DNA of 64,000 bases from Draconibacterium orientale (lineage in GTDB: Bacteria > Bacteroidota > Bacteroidia > Bacteroidales > Prolixibacteraceae). The notes below the pieces were generated by a model. That model had not been told where the DNA came from and made no database searches. It saw only the letters and a list, made by a program, of their open reading frames with translations. Each line of letters starts with the position of its first letter. Position 1 is the stretch's first letter. The position numbers and the translations under genes were made by a program. This document shows positions 37,563 to 46,846 of this stretch, one piece after another. The stretch covers positions 3,516,501-3,580,500 of the forward strand of contig NZ_CP007451.1 of NCBI RefSeq assembly GCF_000626635.1. The letters are read 5' to 3'.

Positions 37563-40500
37563 ATGCGAAAGATTTTTTTGATTTTAGGAATGTGCTTTGC
37601 ATTACTAGGTAGTGCATACGCGCAGCAAACGGTGACAGGGACAGTTACCGGCGATGATGGCCTCGGGATTCCCGGAGTCACTATAGTTCAGCAAGGAACA
37701 GGTAATGGTACTACCACCAATATGGATGGTAATTATACCATAAATGTTCCGGCAGATGCAGTTTTGGTATTTTCTTTTGTGGGTATGAAAACCGTAGAAG
37801 AAACCGTAAACAACAGAACTACTATAAACATTAGCATGCAGTCAGACGCTGTAGGTATTGACGAAGTAGTTGTTACAGCATTAGGTATTCAGCGCGAAAA
37901 AAAATCGCTGGGCTATGCCATGCAGGAAATTGGCGGTACTGAACTTGTTGATGCCAGAGAACCGAACCTGGCAAATACGTTGTCAGGTAAAGTATCAGGA
38001 TTGCAGGTTGTAAGAGGAGCAGGTGGTCCAGCCGGTTCTTCAAAAATCATTCTCCGGGGTAATAACTCGTTAACAGGAAGTAACCAGCCTTTGGTTGTTG
38101 TTGATGGAATGCCAATTGATAACTTTACAGATGGTGCACAGGTTGACATGTGGGGATCTGGTGCCGGTAGGGATTTTGGTAGTGGTATCGGAGACCTTAA
38201 CCCTGATGATATTGAATCAATGTCAGTTCTTAAAGGGGCATCAGCAGCAGCGCTTTACGGATCACGAGCAGGTAACGGGGTAATACTTATTACAACGAAA
38301 AAGGGACGGAAAACAAAAGGAGCAGGTATTACCATTAACTCACGGGTTGGTTTTGAGTCGCTTTTAACACAGCCTGATATTCAGAAAGATTTTGGACAAG
38401 GTTCATACGGAACCTACGACAGGTTGTCACGGCAGTCGTGGGGGCCAAAAGCAGAGGGACAGATGGTTGAAGACTGGCAAGGAAATCAATCGCCGTTGCA
38501 AACGTACGATAACCTGGATAATTTTTTGAGAACAGGGATCGTATCCAACCAGAATGTTTCCTACTCACAAATGATTAACAAAACAAATATTTTTGCTTCT
38601 GTAACCCGTTATGATAACCGAAGTGTTATTCCGGAAACTCACATTGACAGAAGTACCTTTACAATGCGTGCAACAAGTTTGTTTGGCGAAAACGAAAGGT
38701 GGAAATTCGATACCAAGGCAACATTTATTAAATCGAATGCCGAAAACAGACCATTAGCAGGTATTGCCGCTCAAAACAACTCGTTTTATACCATGTACAC
38801 CTTGCCGGTGTCGCTTGATATCAGAGACTTTAATCCTTCAATTGATGAAGATGGAAACCAGGTATGGTGGGACGATGCCAGTACTCCGCAAGGAAACCCC
38901 TGGTGGAATTTACAATATGGTAAAAACACGGATACGAGAGATCGTTTGATTGGTTTTATGTCGTTGGCATATGATTTTACCGATTGGTTAAATGCTGAAG
39001 TAAAAGGAGGAACAGATTATTATACCACCAAAAAGGAAGAAAAAATCCATTCAGGAGGTATTGTTCGTCCATCTGGTGTTTATTCAAAAAATATCGATGA
39101 AGCTTTTGAAAACAATTTCAGTTTTCTCGTTAAAGCACAAAAAGACCAGTTAATTGACAGGTTAGGAGGTTTCCTTACCGTTGGTGGAAACATGATGCAT
39201 CAAAAAAGTAACGGAATGGGTGCTAATTCAGGAGATTTGGTAGTGCCCAACCTGTTCAGCCTTAATAACGGAGTGGATAAACCTTCGGTATCACAAAGGT
39301 ATTCCGAGAAAAAGATTAATTCGTTATACGGAGCCTTGCAATTAAATTGGGATGGTTATATCTTCCTTGATGCGACACTGCGAAACGATTGGTCATCAAC
39401 AATGCATAAAGATAACCGCTCATTTCTTTATCCGTCTTTAAGCCTGTCGGGTATTATTACTGACATGATTACACAAAATGGAGGCTCGCTACCAGAATGG
39501 ATAACGTTTGCAAAAGTAAGAGGTTCTTATGCTGAGGTAGGTAACGATTTGCCACCTTACCAGTTGTATAACACATACAGCATTGGAAAGTCAAACTCTC
39601 CACATGATCAAACTACTGCTGCTCCGGGAAGTATTTTATACGATCCGTCGGTGGTAAATGAGTTGATAAAATCTTATGAAGCAGGTTTTGATTTGCGCTT
39701 TGTTGACAATCGTTTGGGTTTAGACTTTACCTGGTATAAGACCAATGCCACCAACCAGTTGATTAACCTGCCAATGGATTCTTTCAGCGGATACCAATCC
39801 AAGAAGATAAATGCAGGTAATATTCAGAATAAGGGTATCGAAATCATGTTTACTGCTGATATTTTCAGACAGCAAGGTGGTTTTAACTGGACTGTTAATG
39901 CTAATATGTCTAAGAATGAGAATAAAATTCTTGAGCTTGCCGATGGTGTTGAAGAATATAGTTTGGGAACAGTTGACGACCTGAAAATAGTTGCCATGGT
40001 AGGTGGAAATTATGGTGAAATGTACGGCAAAAAAATGGTTCGGGTTGACGACGAAGCCAGCCAGTACTATGGAATGGTAGTAGTAGATGAAAGCGGTTTG
40101 CCACTAAAAGGATCGGATTGGGAATATCTAGGAAACCAACAACCAGACTGGATGCTTGGTATAACCAATATGTTCTCGTATAGGAACGTAAGTTTAAGTG
40201 TGTTGTTGGATATGAAGTTTGGTGGAAAAATATTCTCAGGTACTACGGCTTTTACACATAGTCGGGGTACTGCAGCAGCAACAGTTGTTAATGGAGAACG
40301 CGAAGACTTTGTTGTAGAAGGAGTTATTCAGAATGAAGATGGTTCTTACTCAATGAACGACGTGGCTGTATCGCCGCAAGATTATTGGGGCCGTGTTTCG
40401 GCAACCGGAAACCTGGGAATTACCGACGAATTTACTTACGATGCTTCAAGTATTCGAATTCGAAATATAAAACTGGGCTACAAACTTCCTTCTCGTTGGT

Positions 40501-40688
40501 TTAACAATATCCCGATTAATGGTGCCGATATTTCTGTAATTGGAAATAATATTTGGCTGATTCACAGCGATACTCCCGGAATAGATCCGGAATCAGTTAT
40601 TGGTGTTGGTACCAACGCAATTGGTATGGAGATGGGATCTCCTCCAACTATGAAGTCTTATACATTTAATGTATCACTTAAATTCTAA
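37563..40688 (+). CDS. SusC/RagA family TonB-linked outer membrane transporter
   Basis: The 1041-residue protein has a signal peptide (FALLGSAYAQ), a carboxypeptidase-D-like domain (about 22-98, VTGTVTGDDGLGIPGVT), then the SusC signature EVVVTALGIQREKKSLGYA. A plug (SGLQVVRGAGGPAGSSKIIL, MSVLKGASAAALYGSRAGNG) and a 22-strand barrel ending in FNVSLKF follow. It imports oligosaccharides or peptides with its SusD partner, powered by TonB. The SusD gene follows after 15 bp. Confidence 0.97.
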   Translation: MRKIFLILGMCFALLGSAYAQQTVTGTVTGDDGLGIPGVTIVQQGTGNGTTTNMDGNYTINVPADAVLVFSFVGMKTVEETVNNRTTINISMQSDAVGIDEVVVTALGIQREKKSLGYAMQEIGGTELVDAREPNLANTLSGKVSGLQVVRGAGGPAGSSKIILRGNNSLTGSNQPLVVVDGMPIDNFTDGAQVDMWGSGAGRDFGSGIGDLNPDDIESMSVLKGASAAALYGSRAGNGVILITTKKGRKTKGAGITINSRVGFESLLTQPDIQKDFGQGSYGTYDRLSRQSWGPKAEGQMVEDWQGNQSPLQTYDNLDNFLRTGIVSNQNVSYSQMINKTNIFASVTRYDNRSVIPETHIDRSTFTMRATSLFGENERWKFDTKATFIKSNAENRPLAGIAAQNNSFYTMYTLPVSLDIRDFNPSIDEDGNQVWWDDASTPQGNPWWNLQYGKNTDTRDRLIGFMSLAYDFTDWLNAEVKGGTDYYTTKKEEKIHSGGIVRPSGVYSKNIDEAFENNFSFLVKAQKDQLIDRLGGFLTVGGNMMHQKSNGMGANSGDLVVPNLFSLNNGVDKPSVSQRYSEKKINSLYGALQLNWDGYIFLDATLRNDWSSTMHKDNRSFLYPSLSLSGIITDMITQNGGSLPEWITFAKVRGSYAEVGNDLPPYQLYNTYSIGKSNSPHDQTTAAPGSILYDPSVVNELIKSYEAGFDLRFVDNRLGLDFTWYKTNATNQLINLPMDSFSGYQSKKINAGNIQNKGIEIMFTADIFRQQGGFNWTVNANMSKNENKILELADGVEEYSLGTVDDLKIVAMVGGNYGEMYGKKMVRVDDEASQYYGMVVVDESGLPLKGSDWEYLGNQQPDWMLGITNMFSYRNVSLSVLLDMKFGGKIFSGTTAFTHSRGTAAATVVNGEREDFVVEGVIQNEDGSYSMNDVAVSPQDYWGRVSATGNLGITDEFTYDASSIRIRNIKLGYKLPSRWFNNIPINGADISVIGNNIWLIHSDTPGIDPESVIGVGTNAIGMEMGSPPTMKSYTFNVSLKF

Positions 40689-40703
40689 CAGGGAGGGCGA
40701 AAA

Positions 40704-42641
40704 ATGAAAAATATTAAAATTATACAGATAATAGTCACACTCGTGACGGTTGTGTTCTTCACGAATTGTAACGATTTTGAAGAAATAAATACCAGCCCAA
40801 CAGCTGTGGGGCCAGATAAAGTTCAAATCGAATACCTTATAAATAATTCAATAATCAAAGCGCAGCAAAACCCGCATATTGCCGAGCGTATGTTTATTCT
40901 GAACTGGAAAGCCGCGGCGCATTACGAAACTGGTGGCTATGCAATAACAGGAAGCGATATTAACGGTTGGTCTGAAGATTATTGGAAAGATTATGTGGGC
41001 ACCTGGATTAACCTGGCTCAACAGGCAATAACACTTGGCACCGAATCAATGGAAGCCGGAACAGCTTATTCGTATACCAGCAACCTGGTTCAAATTGCAC
41101 GTATTTGGAGAGCTTATTTAATTAGCGAAGTAAGTGATAACTTTGGTCCAAACCCGTCTATTAATGCATTTCAGGGTGAAAATCCTGACTCTTATAGTTT
41201 GCAGGAAATTTACCATTTTATAATTGAAGAACTGGAAGATGCACAAAGCATGCTGGATGAGAGTGTCGACATGTCGAGTGTGGCAGACTACGACTACATG
41301 TTAAATTTCGATGTGGTAAACTGGAAGCAGTACGCCAACTCGTTGCGATTGAGATTTGCCATGCGTTTATCGGAAGCAGAACCATCGTATGCAAAAACTG
41401 CATTTGAAAAAGCGGTAAGTGATGCCGGAGGTATAAATGGCTTTGTGAACACGCTCGAAAGTATGCCAACCGTACCGGAAGATGGTGGATGGAAAGACTT
41501 AACACGTGTGATGTCTCGCCCATGGAACCGACAGTTCTTAACCGCTACAATGTCAAATATTACGTTCGGTTTAGGAGGTGTTCCTTCTCGTGATCTTGCA
41601 ACTGTTCCAGGAACATCGGTATACAATCTAAGCGCTGAAATATTTGATGAGTACGAAAAACCAGTACACGACTACCTGGGATTGTATTTGCCTGATAATA
41701 TTGCCACTGCTGTAAATAATCCGGCAAAAGGACACTTTTTTGATGGAATTCCTGATAAAATTGATCCGCGTATTCTTAAAATGTTCGCACTCCCTGGTTA
41801 TGATGATGGTACGGTAATGTTTAGATACGACCCTACAGGTGATGCGTATACTGTAAAAACCTGGAATATGGAGAGCGATACCGCCTTATTTAATGTGCGC
41901 TATAGCTTCAATGCTTTTACAAATGGTGATGTAGGCGAAAAAGGATCAAGAACTGATAAATTATATTGGTCATATAATCAGCCGCATATTTCAAATGTTT
42001 ATCATGAAGGACCGACAGAGCGTGTTTGGTTTGGTCCATGGGAAACGTATTTTCTTTTAGCAGAAGCTGCTACCTATGGATGGAATGCAGGTGGTACTGC
42101 AAAGGAACATTATGAAAATGGTGTGCGAATTAGTTTTGACTATCACGGACTGTCAGAATTTGCTGAAGATTACCTGGCTTCAACGGAATATAGCAGGGCA
42201 GGAACATCGGTAAGTTTTGATCATACTGATGAGGCTACAAGTTATACGATTAATAATTACGATCCATATGATGAAACTGCTGGAACTGTAACTTACGAAT
42301 ATCCAGAGAACTTTGGATCAGTAACGAATAACGATGTTTTATCAAAGATTATAACACAAAAATACATCGCCAACTGTCCGTGGCAACCGCTTGAGGCATG
42401 GAATGATCACAGAAGGCTGGGATTACCTTTCTTTGTAAATCCGGCTGCAGAAAATATTCTTCCGAATTTGCCCGGGGCTACTCCAACCGGTGTACTTGAA
42501 AGCAAAAGAGCGTTTTTCCCACAGCGGTTGCGCTATCCGGTTTCGTTACAAAATACCAATCCGGAAAGTTACGATCAGGCATTACAATATTTAAATGGCG
42601 AAGATTTGGTAACTACTCCTTTATGGTGGGCAAAACAGTAA
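40704..42641 (+). CDS. SusD/RagB family outer membrane lipoprotein
   Basis: The 645-residue protein has a lipobox FFTNC and the SusD_2-type start FEEINTSPTAV. Helical TPR-like segments (LQEIYHFIIEELEDAQSML, NWKQYANSLRLRFAMRLSEAE) and a C-terminal LEAWNDHRRLGLP are typical. It is the substrate-binding lid of the SusC channel. A Shine-Dalgarno-like GGGAGG (40691-40697), rare in this phylum, precedes its ATG by 7 bases. The ligand cannot be told from sequence. Confidence 0.93.
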   Translation: MKNIKIIQIIVTLVTVVFFTNCNDFEEINTSPTAVGPDKVQIEYLINNSIIKAQQNPHIAERMFILNWKAAAHYETGGYAITGSDINGWSEDYWKDYVGTWINLAQQAITLGTESMEAGTAYSYTSNLVQIARIWRAYLISEVSDNFGPNPSINAFQGENPDSYSLQEIYHFIIEELEDAQSMLDESVDMSSVADYDYMLNFDVVNWKQYANSLRLRFAMRLSEAEPSYAKTAFEKAVSDAGGINGFVNTLESMPTVPEDGGWKDLTRVMSRPWNRQFLTATMSNITFGLGGVPSRDLATVPGTSVYNLSAEIFDEYEKPVHDYLGLYLPDNIATAVNNPAKGHFFDGIPDKIDPRILKMFALPGYDDGTVMFRYDPTGDAYTVKTWNMESDTALFNVRYSFNAFTNGDVGEKGSRTDKLYWSYNQPHISNVYHEGPTERVWFGPWETYFLLAEAATYGWNAGGTAKEHYENGVRISFDYHGLSEFAEDYLASTEYSRAGTSVSFDHTDEATSYTINNYDPYDETAGTVTYEYPENFGSVTNNDVLSKIITQKYIANCPWQPLEAWNDHRRLGLPFFVNPAAENILPNLPGATPTGVLESKRAFFPQRLRYPVSLQNTNPESYDQALQYLNGEDLVTTPLWWAKQ

Positions 42642-42680
42642 CAGTACTATTTTCAATAGATTAATAAGTTTGGTTAGGTT

Positions 42681-42718
42681 AAACCGTCGTTCATTGAGTT
42701 GAACGGCGGTTTTTTTTG
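42681..42718 (+). terminator. Terminator of the ROK-susC-susD unit
   Basis: AAACCGTCGTTCA pairs with TGAACGGCGGTTT (one G-U) and is followed by eight T. A second palindrome AAGCCGCCG/CGGCGGTTT lies at 42805-42832. The 331-bp gap to the GH109 gene holds only these and the hairpin at 42918-42954. Confidence 0.85.
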
Positions 42719-42917
42719 TTTTTCCAATAAGGGTATTTCTGCCGTTAGCTGTCTGCTATAAAACGAAGGTTAATTTTTTTTCATAGATAAAGCGTTTGAT
42801 TAGCAAGCCGCCGGTGAATAAATCGGCGGTTTCTCCAATGAAACTAAAATTGCAGGAAACAATAAAACAACAACAGAAAACATTGTATTCTATTACCCGG
42901 GGTAATAGCGTGAGTAA

Positions 42918-42954
42918 AAAAAGAAAGGGCAATAGTTTACCGCCCTTTCTTTTA
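42918..42954 (-). terminator. Terminator of the GH109 gene
   Basis: AAAGAAAGGGC and GCCCTTTCTTT form a perfect 11-bp stem around an 11-base loop. On the minus strand a T-run follows (from AAAAA at 42916-42920). It lies 18 bp past the GH109 stop codon. Confidence 0.75.
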
Positions 42955-42972
42955 TATTGTAGTTGGTATAGA

Positions 42973-44457
42973 TTATACGTCTAGTTGTCCTTTACCATCT
43001 GCACCATTAAGGTTTCTAACTTTGGTGGTTCCGCCGCCTGCTAAAGTCAATTCAATTGGTTTATTGGTTTTCCAGGCACCACGCGTAAAATCGGGCACTT
43101 CAATAGGTGCCGATCCATTTGCGATCGACCACTCGCTTAGCGGTGTTAACGAACTCCACGCTGCGGCATCGTAAACATCCATATCAACCGGAAGTCCGTT
43201 GCGCAGGCAATCAATCAGGCGCCAGTCCATAATAAAGTCCATTCCGCCATGTCCGCCAACTTGTTTGGCCATTTCGCCAACACGTTTTACAATTTCAGGC
43301 TCGTACTTTTCGCGCAGTTCTTCCATTCCGGCTTCATCAACCACATCATGACCAAAAGCAATGTGTTGAAGTGGCCATTTTTGCGCAAAACATTTTGTTC
43401 CGCTAAGCAGGTGAATACGCGAGTAGGGACGTGGCGAAGAAATATCGTGCTGAATAAGAATAGTACGACCTTTGTTGGTACGAATCATTTGCATATCCAT
43501 ATTTCCGCGCATATCCATTCCTACAAACTTCTCGAAGAACGGATCTTCCTTGGCTTTTTCTTCAATGCGGTTTTTCAGCGTAAAATCGTCCGATATCATC
43601 GCTGTCAGGTAGTCCATTTTATCGCCACGGTTGATATTCATGGCCTGGCAAATTGGCCCCAATCCGTGTGTTGGATAAACATTTGCCTGACGCTGGTTTT
43701 CGTACAAACGCCACATTTTGGTGTAGGCACCATCGGTCATTTTTTCATCCTGAGGCTTGCTGAAGTGCCAGTAATCCAAATCGTGAATATAGGCTCCTTC
43801 ACCATGAATAAGGTCGCCAAAAACACCCTGACGAACCATGTTTAGCGTGAGCAATTCAAAAAAGTCGTAGCAACAGTTTTCAAGAATTACACAGTGCTTT
43901 TTTGTACGTTCGGAAGTTTCAACCATTTGCCAGCACTCATCCATGGTTTTGGCCGCCGATACTTCAAGCGCTGCATGTGCACCACCTTCCATGGCTGCCA
44001 GTCCAACGGGTACGTGCCATTCCCAGGGGGTGGCGGTGTAAACCAGGTCGCACAAGCCACTATCACACAGTTTTTTAAATTCCTGCTCGTTGCCAACAAA
44101 TTCTTTGGCTTTTGGTAAGCCGGCATCGGCAAGAATTTTCTGAGCGCCGTCAACCGCAGCCTGGCGAATATCGCACAAGGCTACAATTTCAACGCCGTCA
44201 ATATAAGTCATTCGTTTTACCGCACCCGAGCCGCGGTCGCCTATACCCACAAATCCTACACGCACTTTATCGAGTTTTGGTGCGGCATAACCACACATAT
44301 TAAACTGTTGCGGATTAGTGTTTACGGCTGCATCTTTTATAAATTGCATGGCCGATGGCTCTGCTTGTGGCTGGCTGCACGATGTTAGTCCTCCGGCTGC
44401 GATTCCTGCTCCTACTGCACCGGTTACTTTAAAAAAATCCCTGCGATTTGTTTTCAT
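42973..44457 (-). CDS. GH109-like Gfo/Idh/MocA family glycosidase, Tat-exported
   Basis: The 494-residue protein has a twin-arginine signal (TNRRDFFKVTGAVGAGIAAG) ending in a lipobox-like GLTSC, so it is probably a Tat-exported lipoprotein. The Rossmann domain begins KVRVGFVGIGDRGSG. ATPWEWHVPVGLAAM, ALEVSAAKTMDECWQ, VYPTHGLGPICQAMNINRGD and GGHGGMDFIMDWRLIDCLRN closely follow the GH109 alpha-N-acetylgalactosaminidases that use NAD+ in a redox-elimination mechanism. Substrate specificity within the family varies. It faces the susD gene and lies in the same glycan-use neighbourhood. Confidence 0.87.
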   Translation of the reverse strand: MKTNRRDFFKVTGAVGAGIAAGGLTSCSQPQAEPSAMQFIKDAAVNTNPQQFNMCGYAAPKLDKVRVGFVGIGDRGSGAVKRMTYIDGVEIVALCDIRQAAVDGAQKILADAGLPKAKEFVGNEQEFKKLCDSGLCDLVYTATPWEWHVPVGLAAMEGGAHAALEVSAAKTMDECWQMVETSERTKKHCVILENCCYDFFELLTLNMVRQGVFGDLIHGEGAYIHDLDYWHFSKPQDEKMTDGAYTKMWRLYENQRQANVYPTHGLGPICQAMNINRGDKMDYLTAMISDDFTLKNRIEEKAKEDPFFEKFVGMDMRGNMDMQMIRTNKGRTILIQHDISSPRPYSRIHLLSGTKCFAQKWPLQHIAFGHDVVDEAGMEELREKYEPEIVKRVGEMAKQVGGHGGMDFIMDWRLIDCLRNGLPVDMDVYDAAAWSSLTPLSEWSIANGSAPIEVPDFTRGAWKTNKPIELTLAGGGTTKVRNLNGADGKGQLDV

Positions 44458-44668
44458 TTTGGTTCAGACTTAATGTTGAGTTTTGAAAAAATTATTAAAC
44501 ACTTGTAAAAGAAAGTAAAATTATTAAAAAAGACAAGAAGAAAGCCCGGAAAGCGGAAGCAATTATAAAATCATTCCATTTTTACTTATATTCGGCGAGT
44601 TATTTCGATATCAAACAAAAAGATGTTTTACTTAAATTACTCTCTTAGTCGAACTAAAATCAATTAAC

Positions 44669-46015
44669 ATGAAACGTTTTCTGTTTTTAAGCGCATTCTT
44701 AATGGCTTTTTTATTTACGGTAGCGCAGGAAAGTGTAACCAAACAGGGGTGGAATTTTGGTGCATTGCCGGCCGTAACTTTCGATACCGATCTTGGATTT
44801 CAGTATGGTGGTTTGGTAAATCTTTATCACTATGGCGACGGAAGTCGCTATCCGAAGTACGATCATAGCATCTATTTCGAAGTATCGCGATTTACCAAAG
44901 GAAGCGGAATTAACCGTTTTAATTACGATTCGGATAAATTGATTCCCGGACTGCAAACTTCGGTTGATATTAGTTACCTGAGCGACCGCGCCTACGATTT
45001 TTATGGATTTAACGGTTACGATGCTGTTGTAAACAAAGATTGGTACGACGATGAAACCGCAGACTACAGAACCCGGATGTTTTATAAATACGACCGCAAA
45101 CTATTTCGTTTTAAAGTGGATTTGCGCGGAGATTTGGCCGGCGAAAAGTTTGACTGGGTTGCTGGTTTTAACCTCCTGAATTTTAAACTCGACTACGTTG
45201 ATATCGAAAAGCTGAATAAAAATAAAGACGATGAAGACTTATTGCCTCCGCACAGCGAAGAGCCCGGACTTTACGAGAAATACCGTGAATGGGGAATTAT
45301 ATCGGATGAAGATGCTGATGGCGGTTTTGTGCCAACAGTAAAAGCCGGTATTGTTTACGATACCCGCGATAATGAACCCAACCCAATGAAAGGAATGTGG
45401 ACCGAAGCTGTTTTACTGGGCTCGCCCGAGTTTTTGGGAGGAGAGCATAGTTTTACCAAATTATCGCTTATTCACCGCCAGTATTTTACTATTGTGCCAA
45501 ACGACCTTTCTTTTGCCTACCGGCTGTCCTACCAAACTACGCTTACCGGCGATGTTCCTTTTTACTATCAAACACAACTGATTACTTCAATAATGAAAAG
45601 TTCTACTTCTGAAGGATTGGGAGGTGCCAATTCATTACGCGGAATATTGCGAAACCGGGTTGTTGGCGATGCTGTTTTTTTAGGAAATGTTGAAGCGCGC
45701 TGGAAATTTGCCCGCTTTCAGTTTAAAAACAACAACTTTTACCTGGGACTGAATGCATTTACCGATTTTGGCCGGGTAACAAAAAAAGTTGATTTTGAAA
45801 TTCCTGATTTTCCCTTTGGGGAAAATATGTTGGATGAAGTAGATAATGAAGTCAATTATTTCGATGATGATTCTGAGGCCATGCACTATTCATTCGGTGT
45901 AGGTTTACGCGTTGCCATGAACGAAAACTTTATCATTCGCTGCGACTATGGTATGGCTGCCGATGAACGCGATGGTGATTCCGGTATTTATATCGGATTG
46001 AATTACTTATTTTAA
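44669..46015 (+). CDS. Omp85/BamA-like outer membrane barrel without POTRA domains
   Basis: The 448-residue protein has a signal peptide (MAFLFTVAQ, residues 11-19). The whole mature part is beta-barrel: it starts with GWNFGALPAVTFDTDLGFQYG and shows the Omp85 signature VKAGIVYDTRDNEPNPMKG, GGANSLRGILRNRVVGDA (the RGY-like loop) and a terminal IGLNYLF. No POTRA region precedes the barrel. Such stand-alone barrels are common in Bacteroidota; function unknown. It stands alone between repeat DNA on the right and a 211-bp unremarkable gap on the left. Confidence 0.82.
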   Translation: MKRFLFLSAFLMAFLFTVAQESVTKQGWNFGALPAVTFDTDLGFQYGGLVNLYHYGDGSRYPKYDHSIYFEVSRFTKGSGINRFNYDSDKLIPGLQTSVDISYLSDRAYDFYGFNGYDAVVNKDWYDDETADYRTRMFYKYDRKLFRFKVDLRGDLAGEKFDWVAGFNLLNFKLDYVDIEKLNKNKDDEDLLPPHSEEPGLYEKYREWGIISDEDADGGFVPTVKAGIVYDTRDNEPNPMKGMWTEAVLLGSPEFLGGEHSFTKLSLIHRQYFTIVPNDLSFAYRLSYQTTLTGDVPFYYQTQLITSIMKSSTSEGLGGANSLRGILRNRVVGDAVFLGNVEARWKFARFQFKNNNFYLGLNAFTDFGRVTKKVDFEIPDFPFGENMLDEVDNEVNYFDDDSEAMHYSFGVGLRVAMNENFIIRCDYGMAADERDGDSGIYIGLNYLF

Positions 46016-46025
46016 TCTGAATAAT

Positions 46026-46048
46026 TCCCCGTGGCTTTGCCTCGGGGA
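46026..46048. repeat. Short CCCCG/CGGGG hairpin
   Basis: TCCCCG and CGGGGA pair around TGGCTTTGCCT right after the barrel gene. It may serve as a weak terminator. Confidence 0.4.
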
Positions 46049-46158
46049 TAGTCAACTTCAAGAATTTTATTTATTCGTTTCGGCAGGTTTTCATTTTGCT
46101 GCTAAGCAGTGGTTTTTTATCTCAACGATAAAAAGCCACATCTCAACGAAAAAATTCT

Positions 46159-46186
46159 TTTGGGGCGTTAAAGTCCTGTAAATTTG
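46159..46186 (+). promoter_or_regulatory. Probable promoter of the lipoprotein-LytS-LytTR operon
   Basis: TTTG (46159-46162) and TAAATTTG (46179-46186) are separated by 16 bp, close to the Bacteroidota -33/-7 arrangement. The ATG at 46212 lies 25 bp downstream of the -7 box. Confidence 0.5.
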
Positions 46187-46211
46187 AGTAGAAATTTAAA
46201 AAACAAACAAA

Positions 46212-46846
46212 ATGAAAACACGTAATATTCTGCTCATTGCTACAATCACACTTCTGTTGTCGGGGTGTGTGGTTTATTCGTTCTACCCTTTATATACCGA
46301 CAGCGATCTGTTTGAAAACGATTTGCTGTTGGGCGAATGGTTTGAAGACGATGATAATGATGTCGTTTTTAGTGGTTCTGATGATTCGTGGATTTTTACC
46401 CATCCGTTTCTTGGCGATAAAAACGATGGAATACGTGACAAAAAAGATACGTGCTAAGACTTACTTCAAACGAGGATGGCGTAGTGAAAGAATCGAAATT
46501 TGAAGTGCATGTAATTAAATTGGCCGATGAATATTTCCTGGATTTTTACATTGACGATTACGGCGATGACGATAACATTACTTTAGTTGATCTGCACCTG
46601 GTTCCGGTTCATACTTTTGCCAAACTATCGGTTTCTGATGACAAACTCGAAATCCGTTGGTTCGATCCGGAGTGGCTGGAAGATTTGATTAAGGAAAACA
46701 AGATAAGAATTCATCATGAAGACAACGGTGATTATATTCTACTCACCGCCAAGCCTAAAGAGTTGCAAAAATTTGTAAGCAAATATGTAGATTCGGAAGA
46801 GGCTTTTGAAGACGGACTATCCGTAGAGTTATTTCGAAGAAAATGA
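46212..46846 (+). pseudogene. Lipoprotein gene split by a frameshift in an A-run
   Basis: The first part (ATG 46212) encodes a lipoprotein signal (LLLSGC) and an acidic domain up to GIRDKK, then meets a stop at 46455-46457. The rest of the protein (RYVLRLTSNEDG to ELFRRK, stop at 46844-46846) continues in another frame. Adding one A to the six-A run at 46440-46445 would join both into one protein of about 211 residues. Options are a real mutation, a sequencing error in the homopolymer, or transcriptional slippage. The second frame's stop overlaps the ATG of the sensor kinase gene by 4 bp, so the gene belongs to that operon. No family recognised. Confidence 0.75.

Noticed and set aside
46237-46503. 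An 88-codon frame overlapping the lipoprotein gene start
   Set aside because: It is the third frame across the frameshift site, with no signal peptide or coding continuity on either side.
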